A stretch of DNA of 10,904 nt, from assembly GCA_002429595.1 (NCBI GenBank), contig DJAM01000128.1, positions 1 to 10,904 of the forward strand, read 5' to 3'. The stretch is from Coxiellaceae bacterium UBA6002 (GTDB lineage: Bacteria > Pseudomonadota > Gammaproteobacteria > UBA6002). Made by a program: the position numbers and the translations under genes. Shown piece after piece: positions 1 through 5,756 of the stretch. Positions within the stretch are counted from its first letter, which is position 1. The number at the start of each line of letters is the position of its first letter. The notes under the pieces are model-generated. The model did not search any database. It was not told the origin of the DNA and saw nothing but the letters and a program-made list of their open reading frames with translations.

Positions 1-30
1 ATATGAGAATGACAGTACGCGGTGACATCT

Positions 31-60
31 CTGGCAATCACCAGCTTTCTCTCGTATCAT
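31..60 (+). promoter_or_regulatory. Candidate sigma70 promoter for the MFS gene
   Basis: CTGGCA (31-36, 4/6 to the -35 consensus), an 18-nt spacer and TATCAT (55-60, 5/6 to the -10 consensus). It would start transcription near 67 and leave a leader of about 30 nt before the ATG at 97. The -35 match is mediocre, and the true promoter could lie upstream of the window. Confidence 0.3.
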
Positions 61-96
61 AAATCCCCTTTTACATAGAGCAGCCAAGGAGAACTT

Positions 97-1419
97 ATGA
101 GTCAACGTCACGGTCAGGATCAAACCGTAAGACCTTTTATGCCGTGGGTAATGTGGGCACTTGGCGCCATTTTTTATTGTTATGAAACGCTATTGCAAGT
201 TTCTCCAAGCGTTATGGTTCCAGATTTGATGAAAGCCTTTTCAGCAAATGCTGTGCAACTTGGTCTATTAGCTGCCGTTTATTTTTATTCATACTCATCT
301 GTGCAAATTCCAGTTGGCATTCTGCTTGATAAGCTGGGACCACGTCGTTTATTGACGAGCGCAACGCTCATTTGTGGTTTAGGTGCACTTTTATTTAGTT
401 CTGCTCATATCCTCACGGTTGCAGCAATTGGACGATTACTGATCGGCTTAGGATCTGCGTTTGCGGCGGTGGGTTGTATGCATCTTTGTGCTACCTGGTT
501 ACCATTGCGGTATTTCGCAACTTTAACCGGAGTCATGGTCACCATGGGGATGCTCGGCGCTATCGGCGGCCAAGCGCCTGTTTCATTTATGGTGGCTCAT
601 TTTGGCTGGCGTGAAACTTTGCTGATTTTTGGCATCGTCGGCATTGTGCTTTCGATTACTATCTGGACTTTTGTCAGAGACAACAAGTTATACCACCAAC
701 CAGAATCCAAAGGGAAAAAGGTCAAGTTATTTTCTGGTTTGAAGCAGATCGTCAGTAATAAACAAAATTTGATCGTCGCAACTTACGGTGCATTTATGTT
801 TGCGCCAACGACTACTTTTGGTGGGCTTTGGGGTGTTCCTTATCTAATGGCATTCTATCGGCTTGATCGACATGTGGCGGCGACACTGGTCTCAATGCTA
901 TTTATCGGTTGGGTGGTTGGTTCACCTCTATTTGGAATGATCTCCGATCGCATTAAGAAGCGTAAACCTTCAATGGTGCTAGGTAGTTATGGGGTCTTAA
1001 TCACTCTTTCGATTATTTTATTCGTACCGAACTTACCTTTATTTTTACTGGGCACGTTATTGTTTGCTTTTGGGTTTTTCTCAAGTGGCTTCCTGCCGTC
1101 TTTTTCGATTATTAGAGAAATTAATCCACACCGTCTCAATGCCACCTCCATCGGTTTTATGAACACGTTTAACATGCTAACAGGTGCCATATTACAACCT
1201 TTAGTCGGCTTGATTCTCGATCTAACTTGGCATGGGACAATGAGTAATGGCGTCAGAGAGTATTCGGTGAGCAGCTTTCATAAAGGCCTGATACTGTTAC
1301 CACTCGGTGTGATAATCGCCATTATTACTCTGCCATTTATTAGAGAGACTTTCTGTCAACAACAGAATTATCTAAATGACACTGAGAAAAGTTCGACTGT
1401 TAATTTAGAGGTTAGTTAG
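97..1419 (+). CDS. MFS (major facilitator) inner-membrane transporter, substrate unknown
   Basis: Predicted 440-residue polytopic protein of 12-helix MFS size. Both copies of the MFS loop motif A are visible: GILLDKLGPRR at residues 74-84 (loop 2-3) and GMISDRIKKRK at 280-290 (loop 8-9). RLLIGLGSAFAAVG at 113-126 fits the TM4 motif, and a basic hydrophilic linker at about 194-225 separates the two six-helix halves. The ATG at 97 has a good Shine-Dalgarno, AAGGAG at 86-91. The N-terminal FYCYETLLQVSPSVM stretch resembles, from memory, the large MFS paralogue family of Legionella and Coxiella, some of which handle siderophores or amino acids; I cannot assign a substrate. The gene converges on bfd with an 8-bp overlap of the 3' ends and no hairpin between them. 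A partial Fur-like half-site at 4-10 hints at iron control, but this is weak. Family assignment is secure, role is not. Confidence 0.93.
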   Translation: MSQRHGQDQTVRPFMPWVMWALGAIFYCYETLLQVSPSVMVPDLMKAFSANAVQLGLLAAVYFYSYSSVQIPVGILLDKLGPRRLLTSATLICGLGALLFSSAHILTVAAIGRLLIGLGSAFAAVGCMHLCATWLPLRYFATLTGVMVTMGMLGAIGGQAPVSFMVAHFGWRETLLIFGIVGIVLSITIWTFVRDNKLYHQPESKGKKVKLFSGLKQIVSNKQNLIVATYGAFMFAPTTTFGGLWGVPYLMAFYRLDRHVAATLVSMLFIGWVVGSPLFGMISDRIKKRKPSMVLGSYGVLITLSIILFVPNLPLFLLGTLLFAFGFFSSGFLPSFSIIREINPHRLNATSIGFMNTFNMLTGAILQPLVGLILDLTWHGTMSNGVREYSVSSFHKGLILLPLGVIIAIITLPFIRETFCQQQNYLNDTEKSSTVNLEVS

Positions 1420-1600
1420 TAACGATAGATTCTTGTTTAGAAACTAAGTCTGCGACAACCTCTTTCATGTAGCAGCAGCATTTACCACATTGGACAGGGA
1501 TGCCAATTTGCTTGTTGACATCTTTAACGCATTTCGCGCCTTGGCAAACAGCATTAGCGACTTGGCTGTCAGTTATTCCGCGACAAATACATACATACAT
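1412..1600 (-). CDS. bfd: Bacterioferritin-associated ferredoxin, [2Fe-2S]
   Basis: 62-residue protein matching E. coli Bfd (64 aa) in length and layout. It begins MYVCICRGI and carries the four cluster ligands at Cys4, Cys6, Cys38 and Cys41 (CxC, 31 residues, CxxC in QCGKC), the spacing of E. coli Bfd. Extra cysteines occur at 19, 24, 42 and 43. Bfd binds bacterioferritin and passes electrons to its haem so that stored Fe3+ is reduced and released to the cytosol. The start is fixed by an in-frame TAG directly before the ATG; the Shine-Dalgarno is weak (GGGA about 9 nt upstream). The usual partner bfr lies about 0.9 kb away on the other strand, at 2529. The upstream region holds a Fur box, consistent with induction under iron starvation. 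Its 3' end overlaps the MFS gene. Confidence 0.95.
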   Translation of the reverse strand: MYVCICRGITDSQVANAVCQGAKCVKDVNKQIGIPVQCGKCCCYMKEVVADLVSKQESIVTN

Positions 1601-1620
1601 CTATTTATTCCCATCTAAAA

Positions 1621-1629
1621 CTATGACAT
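1621..1629 (-). other. Two-codon upstream ORF (ATG TCA TAG) in the bfd leader
   Basis: On the minus strand AGGAG (1640-1636) stands 6 nt before an ATG (1629-1627) that is followed by one sense codon and TAG (1623-1621). This ribosome-binding site is much better than the one for bfd itself, which starts 20 nt further downstream at 1600. It could be a minimal leader peptide affecting bfd translation, or chance. No conservation data are available here. Confidence 0.3.
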
Positions 1630-1643
1630 AATGTTCTCCTAAA

Positions 1644-1658
1644 TGAGAATGATTGTCA
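1644..1658. promoter_or_regulatory. Fur box between bfd and ahpC
   Basis: TGAGAATGATTGTCA fits the 7-1-7 Fur consensus TGATAATnATTATCA at 12 of 14 specified positions. It lies in the divergent bfd/ahpC region, 44 nt upstream of the bfd start and 104 nt upstream of the ahpC start. Putative -35 elements of both directions fall on its right half: TTGTCA at 1653-1658 on the plus strand and TTGACA (complement of 1654-1659) on the minus strand. Bound Fe-Fur would therefore be expected to block both genes. Confidence 0.75.
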
Positions 1659-1682
1659 ATAACGTTTGGGTTTATCTATCAT
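1653..1682 (+). promoter_or_regulatory. Predicted ahpC promoter overlapping the Fur box
   Basis: TTGTCA (1653-1658, 5/6), 18-nt spacer, TATCAT (1677-1682, 5/6). The expected start is near 1690, giving a leader of about 72 nt. The -35 element is the right half of the Fur box. Confidence 0.55.
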
Positions 1683-1700
1683 TTCCACTCAATTGACTTC

Positions 1701-1725
1701 TGTTAGTGGATATAGAACACTAACA
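1701..1725. promoter_or_regulatory. 8-bp inverted repeat in the ahpC leader
   Basis: TGTTAGTG (1701-1708) and CACTAACA (1718-1725) are perfect inverted repeats separated by 9 nt. They lie downstream of the predicted start site and 36 nt before the ahpC ATG. They could form an RNA hairpin in the leader or be a dimeric repressor operator; the sequence does not decide which. Confidence 0.45.
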
Positions 1726-1761
1726 ACGTTCTCGAAAAACTACCTAATTAGGAGATACGTA

Positions 1762-2370
1762 ATGAGTACCGTTTTAGTGGGAAGAAAAGCTCCCGATTTT
1801 TGTGTTCCTGCCGTCCTTGGCAATGGTGAAATTGTTAATAACTATCGTTTATATGATGCCATTGATGGAAAATACGGCTTAATTTTCTTTTATCCTTTAG
1901 ATTTCACTTTCGTGTGCCCATCAGAGCTAATCGCTCTCGATAATCGTATCGAAGAATTCCAACAACACGGCGTTGAAGTAATTGCGGTTTCAATTGATTC
2001 TCAATTTACCCACAACGCTTGGCGTAACACCCCGGTCGACAAGGGCGGAATTGGTAAAGTTAGATACACCATGGTTGCTGATATTAACCACACTGTCTGC
2101 CAAGAATACGGTGTTGAACATCCAGAAGCTGGTGTTGCATTACGTGGCGCTTTCATCATTGATCGGCAAAATGTCGTACGTGCTCAGATAGTCAATGATT
2201 TACCTCTTGGTCGTAATATGGGTGAAATCATCCGTTTAATCGAAGCATTACAATTCCATGAAGAGCATGGCGAAGTTTGTCCTGCAAATTGGAATAAAGG
2301 TAAAGCCGCAATTAAAGCTTCACCTGAAGGTATTGCCAATTATTTAGCGCAAAATGCTGAAGAGCTTTAG
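1762..2370 (+). CDS. ahpC: Typical 2-Cys peroxiredoxin (AhpC/Prx1 class)
   Basis: 202-residue thiol peroxidase reducing H2O2, organic hydroperoxides and probably peroxynitrite in the cytosol. The peroxidatic cysteine is Cys52 in DFTFVCPSE (residues 47-55) and the resolving cysteine is Cys173 in GEVCPANW, the pattern of dimeric or decameric Prx1/AhpC enzymes. Residues 95-98 read GGIG, close to the GGLG of Prx1 enzymes, but the tail has YL (194-195) instead of the YF motif. The ATG at 1762 is chosen because AGGAGA (1750-1755) stands 6 nt before it and MSTVLVGRKAPDF aligns with family N-termini. The frame stays open upstream to a TTG at 1666, but that extension has no ribosome-binding site and would start upstream of the predicted transcript. 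No ahpF or thioredoxin reductase is in the window, so the electron donor is unknown. Probably controlled by Fur. Confidence 0.95.
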   Translation: MSTVLVGRKAPDFCVPAVLGNGEIVNNYRLYDAIDGKYGLIFFYPLDFTFVCPSELIALDNRIEEFQQHGVEVIAVSIDSQFTHNAWRNTPVDKGGIGKVRYTMVADINHTVCQEYGVEHPEAGVALRGAFIIDRQNVVRAQIVNDLPLGRNMGEIIRLIEALQFHEEHGEVCPANWNKGKAAIKASPEGIANYLAQNAEEL

Positions 2371-2379
2371 TTTTTAGTT

Positions 2380-2443
2380 CCCTCTCCCGCTTGCGGGAGA
2401 GGGCTCACCCCAACCCTATCCCCCACTTCGTGGGGGGATAGGG
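2380..2443. repeat. Double-hairpin dispersed repeat downstream of ahpC
   Basis: Two GC-rich hairpins in tandem. Hairpin 1 is at 2380-2403: CCCTCTCCCG, a CTTG loop and the exact complement (10-11 bp). Hairpin 2 is at 2414-2443: an arm starting CCCTATCCCCC, a short ACTTCGT loop region and a complementary arm with one bulged G. A 10-nt linker joins them. The composition contrasts sharply with the surrounding AT-rich DNA. The first 17 nt, counted from 2377, recur exactly at 10888-10904. It resembles REP-like palindromic units common in proteobacteria. Hairpin 2 is followed by a U-rich stretch (2447-2453), so it may also end the ahpC transcript. Confidence 0.7.
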
Positions 2444-2469
2444 AGATTGTTTTCCTCTAGCCCCTTCGC

Positions 2470-2498
2470 TTGACGTTTTTTTCTGTAGAACCTACACT
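2470..2498 (+). promoter_or_regulatory. Predicted sigma70 promoter of bfr-sodB
   Basis: TTGACG (2470-2475, 5/6), an optimal 17-nt spacer and TACACT (2493-2498, 4/6). Transcription would start near 2505, with a leader of about 24 nt that contains the Shine-Dalgarno of bfr. No Fur-box match is seen over it. Confidence 0.55.
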
Positions 2499-2528
2499 CC
2501 TTACCTTATCGAATAATCAAGGAATGTC

Positions 2529-2993
2529 ATGAAGGGTGATCCTAAGGTGATCTATCACCTCAATCGTATCCTCGGTAACGAACTCATTGCCATTAATCAA
2601 TATTTTTTGCACGCCCGTATGTATAACAATTGGGGCTTCAACAAAATTGGCGCCAAGGAATATGATGAGTCAATAGATGAAATGAAGCATGCAGACAAAC
2701 TGATCAACAGAATTTTATTTTTGGAAGGTTTACCTAATCTGCAAGATCTTGGAAAGTTATTGATTGGTGAACATCCTAAAGAATGCATCGAATGTGACTT
2801 GAAGCTAGAATATAAAGCTCGTGAAGATCTCACCGACGCCATCAAATATTGCGAAGAAATTAAAGATTACGTCTCCCGAGATTTGCTTAAAGATATCCTT
2901 GAAAGCGAGGAAGAACATATCGATTGGCTTGAAACTCAATTGAACGTGATTGAAACAGTGGGATTAGAAAACTATTTACAATCTTACATCTAA
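2529..2993 (+). CDS. bfr: Bacterioferritin, haem-binding iron-storage protein
   Basis: 154 residues, close to the 158 of E. coli Bfr, which it follows from MKGDPKVI to the NYLQ near the C-terminus. All six di-iron ferroxidase ligands are in register: Glu18, Glu51, His54, Glu94, Glu127 and His130. Met52, the axial ligand of the intersubunit haem, is also present. The protein should assemble into the 24-subunit cytosolic shell that oxidises Fe2+ and stores it as mineral. It has three cysteines (86, 89 and 108), with 86 and 89 forming a CxxC before helix D. The ATG at 2529 follows AAGGAA (2519-2524). The stop is only 11 nt before sodB, whose Shine-Dalgarno fills the gap, so the two form an operon. 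Its redox partner bfd is encoded on the other strand at 1412-1600. Confidence 0.97.
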   Translation: MKGDPKVIYHLNRILGNELIAINQYFLHARMYNNWGFNKIGAKEYDESIDEMKHADKLINRILFLEGLPNLQDLGKLLIGEHPKECIECDLKLEYKAREDLTDAIKYCEEIKDYVSRDLLKDILESEEEHIDWLETQLNVIETVGLENYLQSYI

Positions 2994-3004
2994 AGGAAAA
3001 AACT

Positions 3005-3589
3005 ATGACATTTGAATTACCTCCTCTACCTTATGAAATGGATGCTTTGGAACCCTACATTTCGAAAGAAACACTCGAATATCACTATGGCAAACACCAT
3101 CGTGCGTATGTAAACAAACTGAACGAACTCACCAAAGATAATGATTATGGAAAAATGAGTTTAGAAGAAGTCATCAAAGCGACTCAAAATGGACCTATTT
3201 TTAACAATGCAGCCCAGGTTTGGAATCATACTTTTTACTGGCATTGCATGAAGCCACATGGCGGCGGCGAACCTAAGGGTAAAGTTGCTGAAGCAATTAA
3301 AAAATCTTTCGGCTCTTTCGAAGAGTTCAAAACAAAATTTAACCAAGCAGCTACCGGTCAATTTGGTTCAGGCTGGGCATGGCTTGTGAAGTCACCCAAT
3401 GGTGATTTAGAAGTGTACAGCACATCAAATGCCCACGATCCTCTTGCTGAAGGAAAGAAGGCCATCTTAACTTGCGACGTTTGGGAACATGCTTATTATC
3501 TCGATACAAGAAACGATCGTGCTAAATATGTCGAAAATTTTTGGAATCTCGTTAACTGGGATTTTGTAGAACAAGAATATTCAAAATAA
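3005..3589 (+). CDS. sodB: Superoxide dismutase, Fe type
   Basis: 194 residues, about the length of E. coli SodB and collinear with it. Metal ligands are His27, His75, Asp159 (in CDVWEHAYY) and His163. The sequence AAQVWNHTFYW with Gln71 is typical of iron rather than manganese enzymes, where the active-site Gln comes from the C-terminal domain. It dismutates superoxide to O2 and H2O2 in the cytosol; there is no signal peptide. Shine-Dalgarno AAAGGA (2992-2997) overlaps the bfr stop codon, so it is co-transcribed with bfr. The operon ends at an intrinsic terminator at 3607-3628. One difference from E. coli is Cys158 next to the Asp ligand, where E. coli has Val. The peroxide made can be removed by AhpC, encoded two genes upstream. 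Confidence 0.97.
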   Translation: MTFELPPLPYEMDALEPYISKETLEYHYGKHHRAYVNKLNELTKDNDYGKMSLEEVIKATQNGPIFNNAAQVWNHTFYWHCMKPHGGGEPKGKVAEAIKKSFGSFEEFKTKFNQAATGQFGSGWAWLVKSPNGDLEVYSTSNAHDPLAEGKKAILTCDVWEHAYYLDTRNDRAKYVENFWNLVNWDFVEQEYSK

Positions 3590-3609
3590 GCTCTATCGAC
3601 GCGTATAAA
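3580..3609 (+). promoter_or_regulatory. Candidate promoter of the SNF symporter-dapB unit, nested in the sodB end
   Basis: TTCAAA (3580-3585, 4/6), 18-nt spacer, TATAAA (3604-3609, 5/6). The -35 lies in the last codons of sodB and the -10 runs into the left arm of the terminator. A start near 3616 would fall in the terminator loop, so the new transcript would lack the left arm and escape termination. Confidence 0.35.
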
Positions 3610-3628
3610 AGCCCCTCACGGGGCTTTT
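3607..3628 (+). terminator. Intrinsic terminator of bfr-sodB
   Basis: AAAAGCCCC (3607-3615), loop TCAC, GGGGCTTTT (3620-3628): a perfect 9-bp stem with a tetraloop, ending in a run of T. It begins 17 nt after the sodB stop and ends 22 nt before the next ATG. Because A and T tracts flank the core it is also potentially bidirectional. Confidence 0.88.
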
Positions 3629-3650
3629 CAATTTCAATCCAGGCAAAATA

Positions 3651-5024
3651 ATGAATGGTACTTCTAGTGTTGCTACCCTAACTAAGAGAGAGCATTGGTC
3701 TTCACGCCTTGGATTCGTTTTGGCAGCGACAGGCGCGGCTGTTGGATTAGGAAATATCTGGAAATTTCCTTACATGGCTGGAGCCAATGGTGGCAGCGCA
3801 TTTGTCCTAATTTATCTAATTTGTGTCGCACTAATAGGTATTCCGCTGATGTTAGCGGAAATGATCATTGGTCGCAGAGGTCAAGAAAATCCAGTCAATT
3901 CCTTAAAAAAGCTCGCCCTAGAAGCTCATAAAAGCACCCGCTGGCAAGTTGTAGGATGGTTAGGAGCCCTAACGTTATTATTAGTACTTTCCTTTTATAG
4001 TGTGGTGGCGGGTTGGTCATTAGCGTATATGTTTCGCGCTTTCAATGGTGCATTTACAAACTTAAATGCTCCCGGAATTAATTTACTTTGGCAAAATTTT
4101 CTACAAAGCCCTTGGCAGCTCATGTTTTGGCATGCGCTATTTATGATTATGACCATGTCGGTAGTCGAACGTGGTGTACAATCGGGTCTTGAAAAAGCAT
4201 CGAAAATAATGATGCCAGCTTTATTTTTAATCCTATTAATTCTGGATGTTTACGCGTTTTATAATGGTGACTTTGAAGCTGGGTATCACTTTTTATTTTC
4301 ATTCAAATTGCAAAAAATTTCTCCTGAAATCATCATTTCTGCTATGGGGCATGCTTTTTTTACGTTAGCAATTGGTGCTGGTTGTATGTTGGTTTATGGC
4401 TCCTACTTAACACGCAGTACCAAACTAGGAAGTGCAGTACTAACAATCGTCATTTTAGATGTGATGGTGGCAATACTGGCAGGCCTAGCTATATTTCCCC
4501 TAGTTTTCAAACATCACTTAATACCTGAAGGTGGACCAGGTTTAATGTTCCAAGTTCTACCAATTGCGTTTTCAAAAATGGTTGCAGGACCACTTTTCGG
4601 CGGGATGTTCTTTGTCCTATTGTTATTCGCGGCCTGGACTTCATCTATCTCAATTGCCGAACCACTAGTCATTTTGTTAACGGAACGCCATGGATTTAAG
4701 CGTTTGACCGCATCCATTATTATTGGATTAATTGCGTGGCTTCTAGGCTTAGCTTCACTACTCTCTTTTAATATTTGGCAAAATTTTAAATTCTTTCATC
4801 AATGGACAGTTTTCGATGCAATTACAGATCTTGCTACCAATCTTCTTTTACCATTAGGTGGGCTTGGGTTTGCACTTTTTGCAGGATGGGTCATTTCACC
4901 CAAGGTAAGTGCTGAAGAATTACAAGCAAAGTCATTTTTATTCAAAACTTGGTTATTTCTAGTGCGCTACATAGCTCCCGTTGGGATAGTTTTAGTAATA
5001 CTTTATTCTTGGAGAACACCATGA
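3651..5024 (+). CDS. Sodium:neurotransmitter symporter (SNF/NSS) family transporter, probably amino-acid uptake
   Basis: 457-residue LeuT-fold membrane protein. TM1 carries the family signature AAVGLGNIWKFPY (residues 29-41). Asn35 corresponds to LeuT Asn27, a Na1-site ligand, and Lys38 to the gating Arg30. It continues with NGGSAF and IPLMLAEMIIGRRGQ, as in the family. ERGVQSGLEKASKIMMPALF is the usual bacterial segment before TM5. The length is near that of MhsT-type members with 11 or 12 helices. Such proteins couple Na+ entry to import of amino acids such as Leu, Trp or Tyr; the substrate here cannot be read from the sequence. The ATG at 3651 has only a weak AGG (3641-3643) as ribosome-binding site. 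The stop codon overlaps the dapB start, so the pair is an operon, which makes a role in amino-acid supply plausible but does not prove a lysine link. Confidence 0.93.
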   Translation: MNGTSSVATLTKREHWSSRLGFVLAATGAAVGLGNIWKFPYMAGANGGSAFVLIYLICVALIGIPLMLAEMIIGRRGQENPVNSLKKLALEAHKSTRWQVVGWLGALTLLLVLSFYSVVAGWSLAYMFRAFNGAFTNLNAPGINLLWQNFLQSPWQLMFWHALFMIMTMSVVERGVQSGLEKASKIMMPALFLILLILDVYAFYNGDFEAGYHFLFSFKLQKISPEIIISAMGHAFFTLAIGAGCMLVYGSYLTRSTKLGSAVLTIVILDVMVAILAGLAIFPLVFKHHLIPEGGPGLMFQVLPIAFSKMVAGPLFGGMFFVLLLFAAWTSSISIAEPLVILLTERHGFKRLTASIIIGLIAWLLGLASLLSFNIWQNFKFFHQWTVFDAITDLATNLLLPLGGLGFALFAGWVISPKVSAEELQAKSFLFKTWLFLVRYIAPVGIVLVILYSWRTP

Positions 5025-5752
5025 GTCTACGAGTCATCGTTAATGGGGCTTCCGGTAAAATGGGTACCGAAGTTTTAAAGGCATTGGAAAAAGAATCCGA
5101 TTTCGAGCTTGTCGGGAAGCTTGACCATCATGATAACCTTGGTCAAACCATTGAGCAGACAAGTGCAGACATTGTAGTCGACTTTACTTCAGCAAAAGTC
5201 GCCTTTGAAAACTGTGAAACTATTATCGAAAAAGGGGCACATCCAGTTATTGGCACGACCGGGCTGAAACCGGAACAAATTAAAACGTTGCAAGAACGAT
5301 GTCGCAATAAACAATTAGGTGGCATCATCGCTCCAAATTTTGCGATGGGCGCAATCCTCTTAATACAATGCGCTAAAGAGATTGTGAGGTATTTCCCTCA
5401 TGTTGAAATTATTGAATTACATCATGATGGTAAGGTAGATGCCCCCTCTGGCACTGCTATTAAAACTGCCGAAGCAATTTCAAGCGTCAGAGAAATTCCC
5501 AGCAGCAAGGTAGAGGAACACGAAATGATTCCGGGTGTGCGTGGCGGCAAGAAAGATAATATTGCCATTCATTCGGTACGCTTGCCTGGACTGGTTGCTC
5601 ATGAGGAGGTTATCTTTGGCGATGCGGGTCAAACATTAACGTTGCGACATGATACCTATCATCGTGAAGCTTTTATGCCTGGCGTTATTTTGGCGTGTCG
5701 TAAGGTGCCAGAGCTTAAAGAATTAGTTTATGGTCTGGAAAACATACTTTAA
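5021..5752 (+). CDS. dapB: 4-hydroxy-tetrahydrodipicolinate reductase
   Basis: 243-residue enzyme of the diaminopimelate/lysine pathway; it reduces the DapA product to tetrahydrodipicolinate with NAD(P)H. The Rossmann nucleotide loop is GASGKMG (9-15), then VDFTS (53-57), GTTG (78-81) and APNFAMGA (104-111). The substrate and catalytic signature is ELHHDGKVDAPSGTA (132-146), with catalytic His134 and Lys138. E. coli DapB has 273 residues; this short form lacks part of the N-terminal domain loops, as in the mycobacterial type. The ATG at 5021 is chosen over upstream in-frame starts from 4949 because it has GGAG (5011-5014) at 6-nt spacing and MSLRVIVNGASG is a normal N-terminus. It overlaps the symporter stop as ATGA, so translation is probably coupled. 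It converges on gcvPB across a repeat element. Confidence 0.96.
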   Translation: MSLRVIVNGASGKMGTEVLKALEKESDFELVGKLDHHDNLGQTIEQTSADIVVDFTSAKVAFENCETIIEKGAHPVIGTTGLKPEQIKTLQERCRNKQLGGIIAPNFAMGAILLIQCAKEIVRYFPHVEIIELHHDGKVDAPSGTAIKTAEAISSVREIPSSKVEEHEMIPGVRGGKKDNIAIHSVRLPGLVAHEEVIFGDAGQTLTLRHDTYHREAFMPGVILACRKVPELKELVYGLENIL

Positions 5753-5756
5753 TTCC

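Noticed and set aside
1693..1716. Alternative ahpC promoter TTGACT (1693-1698) with TATAGA (1711-1716)
   Set aside because: The spacer is only 12 nt, too short for sigma70; the pair at 1653-1682 fits better.
1701..1745. OxyR site in the ahpC leader
   Set aside because: One ATAG is present, but the spaced ATAG/CTAT series of OxyR sites is absent.
1666..1761. N-terminal extension of AhpC from a TTG at 1666 (32 extra residues)
   Set aside because: There is no Shine-Dalgarno, it would start upstream of the predicted transcript start, and the ATG at 1762 has AGGAGA and gives a normal family N-terminus.
2380..2443. CRISPR array or small RNA gene
   Set aside because: There are only two different hairpins, no regular spacers and no promoter directly ahead; it fits a palindromic intergenic repeat better.
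4949..5020. N-terminal extension of DapB within the symporter gene
   Set aside because: Those 24 residues are a shadow of the symporter's last helix; the ATG at 5021 has a GGAG site and starts directly before the nucleotide-binding motif.
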